This document shows, piece after piece, positions 26,180 to 35,300 of a DNA stretch of 64,000 bases (position 1 is its first letter; every line of letters starts with the position of its first letter). The DNA comes from Anatilimnocola aggregata (GTDB lineage Bacteria > Planctomycetota > Planctomycetia > Pirellulales > Pirellulaceae). The stretch spans positions 7,006,001 through 7,070,000 of the forward strand of contig NZ_CP036274.1 in NCBI RefSeq assembly GCF_007747655.1, given 5' to 3'. The notes below the pieces were generated by a model. That model saw nothing but the letters and a program-made list of their open reading frames with translations. It had not been told where the DNA came from and made no database searches. Both the position numbers and the translations under genes were made by a program.

Positions 26180-29170
26180 TTACTTGAGACTGCTCAGGTA
26201 CTCGAGCAGGTCGGCCACTTGGGCCGCAGTCATTTCCTTGAGCAATAGTTCCGGCATGATCGATTTCTGCTGCGTGGCGAACTGCTCTACATCGGCAGCA
26301 GCGATCGTGGTGTCCTTGCCGTCCGCACCGCGGAGCAAAACACCCTTGTCGCTGCGGCTGATGAGCACGCCGGCCAGTACGCGACCGTCGACCGTTTCTA
26401 CAAGAGACGTCACATACTTGGGGTCAATCGTCTTGGATGGTTCGAGGATGTTTTCCAGCAACTTCGCGCGATCGAGCTTCTTTCCAATTGCGGTTAGGTC
26501 AGGGCCAACTTCCTTCCCTTGTATGCCGACGCGGTGACAGTTACGGCACTGCACACTGGCCGCTTCGAGAAACAGGTATTTACCGCGCGCCGCATTGCCG
26601 GGCAGAGCGAGAATGTCGTCCGGGCGAATGACTGTTCCCAACCGTTTCACCCGTTGTTCTTCGGGCAGATAGCGCTCGAACAAATCACGCACCAGCGGAT
26701 CGTCAACTTTGTTCCCGAGTTCAACGGCCTGATCTTTGATCTTGCGCGCGATCGGCTCACGATCGAGCGCGGCGATCAACTGCAAGGCGCTACCAGACGA
26801 ACTCAACAGCGATTGCAGCGATTTGCCAGCCGCCGCAGCATCTTGGCTGCCCAATGCTTTCTTCAGCAAACCCGCTCGTTCGTTGCGAGCCCGTTCCGCG
26901 GTCTTGTGCACAGGGTCGTCGTTCGCAGGCGGCAATGAAGCAATCCAGTCATGAATCAGCTTCACGCCCTCGGCGTCGACAACGTTGGAACCGAACTGAG
27001 GCATACGGCCGTGACCCAGTTTCGCCAGGCGGTAATAGAGAACCGAGCGATAAGGATCTCCCGGTGCAACCACCTGCGCGCCATGGATACCGAAAGTCCC
27101 TTGCGTGGGACGAGTATTCAGCCTGGTCGTATCGAAAGGAATGTCGAACTGCACATCGAATGAAGCGGAGCCACCGCCGCCGCGGCGATGGCAGTGCGCA
27201 CAGTTCACATGCAGATAGGCTCGAGCGCGAGCATCAAGGTCAGCTTGGGCATCGTGAATGTTAGGCCACGCGTCCACATTCGCGGGGAGGGGTTCAGCAA
27301 ACAGGCCGATGTGATTCAGCGTGGCCAATTGCGGAGCTCGAACGCTTGCGTAATCCTGCTCGCGATTCAGTTGGGGCAGGCGAAAGCCATGAATCGACGC
27401 AGCGCGCGTCGTGTGGCAGAGGATGCACTCCGTCCGACTGGCATGATGCCAGGTCTGCTGGCTTTGGCCGTTTGGGGAACTTTTGTCTCTGATCGAAAGC
27501 GTACGATCACGACTTTCATCGGGAGCGAGAATGGCATCGGTTTGCTCGTCGTTCCAAATATAGTTGTAAGCCTTCCAGGTATCGACGTCGTAGTGGAGCA
27601 CCTGCGTTTCCAGACGCCGGTGCGACTTCGGATTGCCTGCTTCCATTTCGAGTGAAACGGTCTTCACCAGCACGCCATCGCTGGGGAACTCGAACTCCCC
27701 TTTGATCCAGCCCATTTGGACGTCAGTTTTCTTATACGTGCTGAGCTGGGTTTGATCCTTGAGAGCCACAAATCGCTCGGCGGTTGTGCCATCGGCCCAA
27801 GGCTCGCTGTTGATGCTGTAGGGAATGACTCCCGCCGCAGGCTGATGTTTGGCCACGTCGACAAACAGACCGGTGGCACTGAGCGTCTTAGGGAAATCGC
27901 TATTCACGCCGCGGCGAGGATTCTCTTTTAGCCGCAGCAGCGTGCCCGCGTAGTCGATGATGTAAACCTCGCCCGCGTGATCGAGCCCAAAGCTGACGAT
28001 TTGCACCGGCGTATCGACCAATTCCTGCTTCCAAGTGACTTTGCCATTTTGATGACGTACGCCCCACATCTTGCCGGTGACATAGTCGCCATAGACATAC
28101 GCACCGCGCAGTTCGGGCAGCCGATCGGTCTGCGAAAAGTAACCGCCAGTAATCGAGCGGGCTTCGGTGTGGTCGTGTTCCACAGTGGGTGGCAGAATCG
28201 GTGAGGGTCCGCGCTGGCGTTCGCGATGCACGGGCTGTCGCCCTTCCATCAAGCTCCAGCCATAGTTGCCGCCGCGCTCGATCCGATAAATCATCTCCCA
28301 CAATTCCCAGCCCACATCGCCAACCCACAACGAGCCGTCGGCGGGATCGAAACACATTTTCCACGGATTGCGCACGCCATACGCCCAAATCTCACCACGG
28401 GCATTGGGTGTGTTCACCAGCGGATTGTCTGCGGGAATGCGATAAGCCTTCCCTTCGTCCGCCTGATCGACGTCGATTCGCAAAATCGAAGCGAGCAGGT
28501 CGCTCACATCCTGCCCCGTGTTGTGGCCGTCCGGCGGAAAGCTGTCGCCACCATCGCCGGTCGAGATATAGAGCATGCCATCGGGGCCGAAGTGCATGTG
28601 CGCACCGTTGTGCCCACCGCCGAGCCAAGTAATGACAGTCTGCTCGGACTTAGGATCGAGCTTTGGTGGATCGGTGTCGGTCACCTTGAACCGCGACACG
28701 CGAGAACCCTCGGGTGTGCGTCCGTTGAGCACGTACGAAATGTAGCAGTACCGATTTTTGGTGAACTGCGGATGAAAGGCGATTCCATAGACGCGAAAGA
28801 AGTTCTTGTCGAACTGCGTGACATCGGCAAACAGGTCGGGCGTCAGCTTCTCATCGGTGGGCTTGTTCTCGAAGGTGAAGATTTTGCCTTTCACTTCAAT
28901 GAGGGCTAGGCGGTTGGTGCCAGGTATCGCCACCATTTCGCAAGGCTCATTGAACGACAACGAGGGAAACACTCGCTCGACGAGATAAGGCGACGGTGGC
29001 TGCGGCGCGCCAGTCAGACGCGATGTTGTCCATGGAACTCGCTTTTCGAGTCCGAACTCACTTTTTTTCGCTGCTGCTGGCTGAGCGACTGCCATGCAGC
29101 AGTTGATGAACGAAACGATCATCGCCAGCGTATATGGCAAGCCAACAAGAGAAAATCGCAAGCTGGGCAT
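26180..29170 (-). CDS. Secreted glucose/sorbosone dehydrogenase-like protein with three heme c sites and PVC-type C-terminal domain
   Basis: A 996-residue exported protein with a signal peptide ending near AVAQPAAA. Residues about 60-420 form a six-bladed propeller of the soluble quinoprotein glucose/sorbosone dehydrogenase type (FRVYGIAFHPQF, GGHNGAHMHFGPDGMLYISTGD, WAYGVRNPWKMCFDP, GGNYGWSLMEG). Three CxxCH heme sites follow at residues 582 (CILCH), 657 (CAHCH) and 875 (CRNCH). The end (GPDLTAIGKKLDRAKLLENI onwards) matches the Pirellula/Verrucomicrobium-type heme-binding domain. Such proteins are thought to oxidise sugars or related substrates and pass electrons to hemes, but the substrate is unknown. 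It diverges from the aminotransferase gene and is followed by a secreted protein of unknown function. Confidence 0.9.
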   Translation of the reverse strand: MPSLRFSLVGLPYTLAMIVSFINCCMAVAQPAAAKKSEFGLEKRVPWTTSRLTGAPQPPSPYLVERVFPSLSFNEPCEMVAIPGTNRLALIEVKGKIFTFENKPTDEKLTPDLFADVTQFDKNFFRVYGIAFHPQFTKNRYCYISYVLNGRTPEGSRVSRFKVTDTDPPKLDPKSEQTVITWLGGGHNGAHMHFGPDGMLYISTGDGGDSFPPDGHNTGQDVSDLLASILRIDVDQADEGKAYRIPADNPLVNTPNARGEIWAYGVRNPWKMCFDPADGSLWVGDVGWELWEMIYRIERGGNYGWSLMEGRQPVHRERQRGPSPILPPTVEHDHTEARSITGGYFSQTDRLPELRGAYVYGDYVTGKMWGVRHQNGKVTWKQELVDTPVQIVSFGLDHAGEVYIIDYAGTLLRLKENPRRGVNSDFPKTLSATGLFVDVAKHQPAAGVIPYSINSEPWADGTTAERFVALKDQTQLSTYKKTDVQMGWIKGEFEFPSDGVLVKTVSLEMEAGNPKSHRRLETQVLHYDVDTWKAYNYIWNDEQTDAILAPDESRDRTLSIRDKSSPNGQSQQTWHHASRTECILCHTTRAASIHGFRLPQLNREQDYASVRAPQLATLNHIGLFAEPLPANVDAWPNIHDAQADLDARARAYLHVNCAHCHRRGGGGSASFDVQFDIPFDTTRLNTRPTQGTFGIHGAQVVAPGDPYRSVLYYRLAKLGHGRMPQFGSNVVDAEGVKLIHDWIASLPPANDDPVHKTAERARNERAGLLKKALGSQDAAAAGKSLQSLLSSSGSALQLIAALDREPIARKIKDQAVELGNKVDDPLVRDLFERYLPEEQRVKRLGTVIRPDDILALPGNAARGKYLFLEAASVQCRNCHRVGIQGKEVGPDLTAIGKKLDRAKLLENILEPSKTIDPKYVTSLVETVDGRVLAGVLISRSDKGVLLRGADGKDTTIAAADVEQFATQQKSIMPELLLKEMTAAQVADLLEYLSSLK

Positions 29171-29411
29171 CGTAGGTCGTCCGTCCAGGCGGGAGGTGAG
29201 TTGCGGGGCAGGTCATAATCTTAATTGACTTCGCGCACCAATTGAAACTCGGGGTAGAGGCAAGCAGCGGAATTCTCTGCCGATTAAATTGCGAATAGTC
29301 GCAGCGGCACTCATCCGAGACCGTTGAATTTGGTACGGACTGGTGCTGTCGAGAATTTCCAATAGGCGAATCCACTCTGCCAAGCCGTCATTTGAAAGTG
29401 CGCGGACTCCC

Positions 29412-30596
29412 ATGTCGACACCGATCGATGTTCAACGTGCCCGTCGCGAAACGCCGGGCTGCGAGCACGTCTTGCATTTGAACAATGCCGGCGCGGCGCT
29501 GATGCCACACCTTGTGCTCGCGGCAATGACGCAGCACTTGCAGCTTGAAGCGAACATTGGCGGCTATGAGGCGGCCCGACAAGAAGAAGCTCGCATCGAG
29601 CGGTTTTATACAGCTACGGCTGCGCTTCTGAACTGCCTGCCCGAGGAAGTCGCCTTCGTCGAGAATGCCACGCGCGCCTGGGATCAAGCGTTTTATAGCA
29701 TCCCCTTCCAACCGGGCGACCGGATCCTCACCGCGCAGGCTGAATACGCGAGCAACTTCATTGCGTTCTTGCAAGTCGCCAAACGAACTGGTGCTAAGGT
29801 TGAGGTCATTCCCAGCGATGAATGGGGGCAAGTTTCGGTGGCTGCACTCGAAGAAATGCTGGATGAGCGAGTGAAGCTGATTGCCATCACCCATGTACCC
29901 ACCAACGGCGGGCTGGTGAATCCAGCAGCAATGGTCGGAGCACTAGCGAGGGCTCGGGGCATTCTGTATTTGCTGGATGCTTGCCAATCAGTCGGGCAGA
30001 TGCCCATCGACGTGCAACAGATCGGCTGCGACTTTCTTTCCGCTACAGGCAGGAAGTTCCTCCGTGGTCCGCGCGGGACGGGATTGCTGTACGTCAGGAG
30101 AGAAATCTGCCAGCAGTTGGAGCCGCCACTCCTCGACTTGCACGCGGCAACTTGGACTTCGCCAACATCCTATGTCGTCCGACCCGATGCCCGCCGATTC
30201 GAAAACTGGGAGATGAACTACGCTGGCAAGTTGGGCCTGACCGCCGCAATCGACTACGCCTTGAGTTGGGACCCTGGCGAAATCGAACGTCGCAATCGGC
30301 AATTGGCAACACTGCTGCGTGAAGGACTGCGGGCGATCAAAGGGTGCCGAGTGTTGGATTTGGGGCAGCAACCCTGCGCCATCGTGAGCTTTGTGATGGG
30401 CAACATTCCACCTTGCGAGATTCAACACAGATTGCACTCACTGCAGATCAATGTCAGTGTCTCGCCGCGAGAGTACACGCTCCTTGATATGGACCAGCGC
30501 GAACTTGCTAGTGTCGTGCGAGCTTCGGTTCACTATTACAATACTGAAGCGGAAATCGAACGAGCCTTAGCAGCCTTGCACGAACTTTGTGAATGA
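29412..30596 (+). CDS. Class V aminotransferase (cysteine desulfurase / isopenicillin-N epimerase-like)
   Basis: A 394-residue PLP enzyme of fold type I. LNNAGAALMP opens the domain, FVENATRAWDQAFYSI binds the cofactor phosphate region, LIAITHVPTNGGLVNP and LLDACQSVGQMPIDV carry the Asp and Gln around the pyridine ring, and the Schiff-base lysine is Lys215 in ATGRKFLRGPRGTG. The catalytic cysteine loop that defines SufS/IscS desulfurases is not evident, so a lyase, epimerase or desulfurase role cannot be chosen. An upstream in-frame extension lacks a ribosome site. The gene is followed at once by a nitrilase-family gene, suggesting a shared amine- or amide-handling pathway (inference). Confidence 0.88.
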   Translation: MSTPIDVQRARRETPGCEHVLHLNNAGAALMPHLVLAAMTQHLQLEANIGGYEAARQEEARIERFYTATAALLNCLPEEVAFVENATRAWDQAFYSIPFQPGDRILTAQAEYASNFIAFLQVAKRTGAKVEVIPSDEWGQVSVAALEEMLDERVKLIAITHVPTNGGLVNPAAMVGALARARGILYLLDACQSVGQMPIDVQQIGCDFLSATGRKFLRGPRGTGLLYVRREICQQLEPPLLDLHAATWTSPTSYVVRPDARRFENWEMNYAGKLGLTAAIDYALSWDPGEIERRNRQLATLLREGLRAIKGCRVLDLGQQPCAIVSFVMGNIPPCEIQHRLHSLQINVSVSPREYTLLDMDQRELASVVRASVHYYNTEAEIERALAALHELCE

Positions 30597-30606
30597 CATT
30601 GCAACC

Positions 30607-31500
30607 ATGCCTGCCAAATCAAAAAACCGTTTGCGCGTCGCCACGTGCCAGTTCCCTGTCGAAGCCGAAATTGCGAAAAACCGGCGTTGGGCGCTCAAGC
30701 AGATTGAACAAGCGAGCGCTGCAGGAGCCGACGTTGTGCACTTTTCCGAGTGCGCTCTCTCTGGTTATGCAGGTGTCGAGTTTCCAACAATTCGCGATCT
30801 GAATGTTGACGAACTGCAGGCCGCGACGCGCGACGTCATGGCAGCGGCTAAGCAACATGGCGTGTGGGTAATTCTTGGCTCGACCCACTATCTCGACCTG
30901 CAAACGAAGCCTCACAACTGCTTGTACATCATCAATGCTGCTGGGGAAATCGTTGATCGCTACGACAAACGATTCTGCACTGGGCAGGATGGCAAGAATC
31001 CCACGCTCGATCTTTGCCACTACACGCCAGGCAATCGTCCCGTCACATTTCAGATCAAGGGCATCACTTGTGGCGTAGGTATTTGCTACGACTATCGATT
31101 TCCGGAGTTATACCGCGAACTGAAGCAACTGGGCGTGCAAGTTCTGTTTCAGTCGTTTCACAATGCTCGACAAAGCGTGGTGAGCGATCGGAGGTACAAC
31201 ATCTGGAAAGAGATTGTTCCCGCAACGATGCAGTGCCGGGCAGCCGAGAACCACTTTTGGGTAAGCGCCAACAATAGTACTGCACGACCGTCAATGTGGG
31301 GCAGCTTCACCGTTCAGCCCGATGGTGCATTGGTGCACAAACTCCCGGTTCACAAGCCGGGCGTACTTCTGACCGACATGCAACTCGATCATGCATATTT
31401 CGATGCGGCCGCACTGTGGCGCGAGTCTGCGATGAAGAATACACTCCATAGCGGGAAATTAGTTGCCCACCCGCGGTCGAAAAAAGTGACGTCGCTCTAG
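30607..31500 (+). CDS. Carbon-nitrogen hydrolase (nitrilase superfamily)
   Basis: A 297-residue amidase-like enzyme with the full Glu-Lys-Cys triad: Glu48 in HFSECALSGYAG, Lys121 in RYDKRFCTG, Cys160 in GVGICYDYRFPELYREL. The family hydrolyses amides, nitriles or carbamoyl compounds; this architecture is that of a stand-alone C-N hydrolase. ATG 30607 was chosen; a GTG at 30589 would overlap the preceding aminotransferase by eight bases. The tight spacing implies co-transcription with that gene. The substrate is unknown. Confidence 0.9.
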   Translation: MPAKSKNRLRVATCQFPVEAEIAKNRRWALKQIEQASAAGADVVHFSECALSGYAGVEFPTIRDLNVDELQAATRDVMAAAKQHGVWVILGSTHYLDLQTKPHNCLYIINAAGEIVDRYDKRFCTGQDGKNPTLDLCHYTPGNRPVTFQIKGITCGVGICYDYRFPELYRELKQLGVQVLFQSFHNARQSVVSDRRYNIWKEIVPATMQCRAAENHFWVSANNSTARPSMWGSFTVQPDGALVHKLPVHKPGVLLTDMQLDHAYFDAAALWRESAMKNTLHSGKLVAHPRSKKVTSL

Positions 31501-31690
31501 GAACGCCACTTAATCTGCGGTGAGAACAATCGCCTGTGATTTGCAGATGGTGTGAACAAGAGTTCAAAACTGCAAGTGCTGCCCCAGCACCCGAAGCTAT
31601 CACGATCCAAAGAGTTAATTCGGCCAAACAGGTCAGGTTTGCTCAGTCGCACCTACGCCAAATCGGCACGACTTGGCTTCAACACCACTT

Positions 31691-32314
31691 TTATGTTACG
31701 GGGTGACGAACGACGGCTTGCGCGGTGCGCAAGGGACCAACCATTAGGGCCATTTCCGGAACCGACCCCACACCAAGCTTCTCTAAGACGGATTGCCGCC
31801 GCCGATCGACGGTTCGCAGGCTTAAGTGAAGCTCTGCCGCAATTGACTTGTTGGGCTTATCGGCCAGCAGTCGATCCATCACGCTGCGCTCTTCATCGGT
31901 CAGTTGGTTGAGCCGCCGCTGAACTTCTTGCTCGCGCTGGAACTGCTCGGACTGTTGATTGCTCAGAGTCAGGCCGCGATTAACGGCCTGTAACAACTGC
32001 TGAGCATCGTAGGGTTTCTCAAGCAGCGTTAGCGCGCCGAACTCCATCAGCTTCACAGCCATTGGAACGTTGGCCACACCGGTCACAACGACGACCGAAA
32101 GAGGACTTTTCGCTTCGTAAATTTTTCGTACCAACTCTACGCCGGTTACCCCTGGCATCGCGACATCCGTCACTACGCAACCGCGCCGATGCAAGGAAAC
32201 CTCTTGCAAAAACTGCTCTGCAGAGGCAAAACACTGCACCTGATAATTGTGGGCAATCAGCAGTGCCTGCAACGAGGTCAAAACAGCAACATCATCATCG
32301 ACGACGTAAATCAT
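31691..32314 (-). CDS. FixJ/NarL-type response regulator
   Basis: A 207-residue two-domain regulator. Receiver domain: acidic pocket DDD at 6-8, phosphoacceptor Asp50 in VVTDVAMPG, Thr78 in VVTGVAN and Lys100 in LLEKPYD. The C-terminal LuxR-type helix-turn-helix comprises LTDEERSVMDRLLADKPNKS and IAAELHLSLRTVDRRR; the RTVDRRR form is FixJ-like. Its ATG lies two bases after the stop codon of the large PAS kinase, so the two form a cognate two-component operon. ATG 32314 is preferred to a TTG two codons upstream. Target genes are unknown. Confidence 0.92.
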   Translation of the reverse strand: MIYVVDDDVAVLTSLQALLIAHNYQVQCFASAEQFLQEVSLHRRGCVVTDVAMPGVTGVELVRKIYEAKSPLSVVVVTGVANVPMAVKLMEFGALTLLEKPYDAQQLLQAVNRGLTLSNQQSEQFQREQEVQRRLNQLTDEERSVMDRLLADKPNKSIAAELHLSLRTVDRRRQSVLEKLGVGSVPEMALMVGPLRTAQAVVRHPVT

Positions 32315-32316
32315 TT

Positions 32317-35300
32317 TCAATTCTTTCTCGTTTCCTCAGCCACATGACTTGCCAGTTGAATGCGGAATCGAGTGCCACCTTTTGCTAACGGTTGACAACT
32401 GATTTCGCCGTCGTGGTCATGCATGATCGAACGACAAATGCTTAAACCAATTCCAATTCCATGTGGTTTCGTAGAAACAAATGGCTCAAACAACCGATTC
32501 GCTACCTCTTCGGTTAGTCCTACACCATTGTCTTCAATATCAATGAAGTGGTGAGTTTGCTCGGAGCCAGAGCGGAGGGTGATTCGGCGGGTGCGGGCGG
32601 GAGTTTCAAGGAGCGCGTCACGAGCATTAAGTAGTAGGTTAACAAATACCTGCTGCAGCTGAATGGCATCCGCCGAAATTGCGGGAATTCCCGCTCTCCA
32701 ATCCCAGACAATTGCCACCTCATCACGACGTAATTCGTGGGCAAGCATATCGACAGAATCGTTCAGCAACTCGCGCAAGTCACATAGCTTCCGTTGAGGA
32801 GGTGCCTTCCGGCTGAAGTCTCGCAGCCGCCTAATAATGTCGGCAGCGCGTCGGCTTTGCTGATTGATCTGGTCGATATGCTTGCAAATGGAAGGCTTAT
32901 CTAAACTCTCAGCCGACAATAAGGCGGTACTCGACGCCGCAAAGTTAGAGATAGCGGCGAGTGGTTGCGCTACTTCGTGCGCAATGACAGCGACCAGCTG
33001 CCCCACCGAGTTCAATCGCGACGCATGCCGCAGTTCGGCTTGCCGCATTGCCAGTTCCTCAGCACTGCGTCGGCGGTCTGTAATATCCTGCATCAATGCG
33101 ACAAAAACAGGTGCAGATTCGTCGGCTTCAATGATCGAAGACGAAACGGAGATCGCCCGCAAATCACCATCCTTGCGGCAAACCTCCAGTTCCTCTCGCT
33201 GCATGACTTCCCCGGCTAGCAGTCGGCGGAAGCGTTGCTGAGCTTCAAATTGGTTGGGCAGACCCCGGAAGACAGTTTGCACCCAACCCAGCCGATTGAT
33301 TTCGTCGCGTGAATAGCCAGTGATTGAAGTCATCTGGTCGTTCCAAACCGAGAAAGTGGCCTCGAGGTTATCGCTCGTTGGGGTAAACAGGCAAATGCCT
33401 TCGACCGCGGTGCGGATGATCTTTTCGTGGAAGGCACTTACTTTGCGAAAGGCTTCTTCAGCTTGCCTGCGTTCCGTCACGTCGGACAGTACGGAGAGAT
33501 GCAGCCCCGGTAAGACGTTGGCAACGGCGCTGAATTCCGCGTCGATGGTGGCTCCATTCTTGCGACGTAGTTGCAACATGCCATGCTGGTTCCCATCGCG
33601 GCGAAAGGGTTCCCAATAGTCAGAGTCGCTGGAGGGAGCCTTGTCGATACCCAAAATCGATGAGATCGGGGTTGTCAGCAGTTCTTCGCGTGAAAAGCCC
33701 AGCATCGTGCAAGCAGCTGGGTTGGCGTCGACAAAAGTTCCCTCGTCGGTCACCAGAAAGATGGCATTCAGGGCATGATTGAACAGTGCTTGCAACCGCT
33801 GCTGACTCTCCTTGATTAAACGTTCGGCCTGCTTGCTGGCGGTAATATCGCGAGAGATACCAATGGTGCCGACAATTTCACCATTGCCGTCGCGATAGGG
33901 CCCCTTGGTTGCCAGATAGGTGCGGGTGACTCCGGCCGCTGTCAGAATTTCTTCGTTGGTTTCGGTTTGGGCCGACTCCATGACACGCAAATCGGAGTTG
34001 CGGATCTGCGCGGCATCGGCAGGGGCAAAGAGTTGCGTATCGTCCTTGCCAAGCACCTCTTCCACCGTTCGACCGACGAAGTTTGCCGCCGCCGGGTTAA
34101 AGAGCAGATAGCGCCCTTCGCGGTCTTTGACGAAGACCGCATCGGGAGTCTCGTCGGTGACTACCTTGAGCAGTTCCGTCGTGCGGCGCAACTCTGCTTC
34201 CGCTCGCTGACGGGCGGTGACATCGTGAGCCAGCACGATGCAGGCTGGCTTGCCGTCGAGTTGCAGCGAATGTGCCGTTACTTCGACATCGATGAGCTCG
34301 CCATTCTTTTTGCAGTGCTTCCAAAAGCCTCGATTCTCGAAAACCGGCTTGGAATCTTTGAGCATTTCAAGCAGCGGAGCGATGTATTCTGCGGGTCGTA
34401 GGTCCGTGATTTTCATTCGCAAGAACTCTTCGCGCGAATAACCGTACTTCTGCACGGCGGCGTCATTCACGGCCAGATACTGCAAAGTGCTCGGATCATA
34501 GACGAACATGGGATCGGGGATGCTGTGGAACAGCGTGCGATAGCGCTCTTCGCTGGAGCGGAGCGCTTCCTCGACTTTGCTTTGAGAAGTAATGTCGATG
34601 GCCACTCCGCCGATGAGCGTCCTCGATTTGTCGGGCCCCGGAATCACGAACTTGCTGACCAGTGAAGAATGGACAATGCCATCGTCGTGGGTCAGCGTTT
34701 CGACACACAGAATCGCACCCCCTTTCTCCAGCGCTAGTCGATCGTTGCGACGGAATTGCTCGGCCACTGCTGAATCGAAGAAGTCTTCGTCGGTTCGGCC
34801 CATGAGACCGTCGGTGGTTACTTGAAAGACCTTCAGCGTTGTTTCGTTACCAAAGACATACCTACCGTCCAGGTCTTTGATCCAAGCCAGTCCAGGCAAG
34901 TGCTTCATGAACTCGGTAAAGCGCTGCTGAGATTCTCTGAGGGCTGATTCGACCCGTTTGTAGTCCTCGATATCGGTACAGGTTCCATACCAATGCAGAA
35001 TATTGCCGCTCTGGTCGCGGCTCGCGACTTGCCGGGTTATGTGCCAGCGGTACTCACCGTCGGCCCGGCGAATTCGAAACTCCAGCGGTTTAGGAATTCC
35101 CGTGCGCAGGATCTCGCCCCAATCGTGCAAAGTCGCAGGTAAGTCGTCCGGATGAATCACTTGCTCCCAAGACCATTCCGACAAATCCTGCAACCCCAGG
35201 CCCGTGTATTGCGTTGACCGCGCGTTCAAGTGATCCAGTCCACCATCTGGCCGCGCAGTCCAGACAATTTGCGGAATCGCGTCGGCCAGGTCTCGAAATC

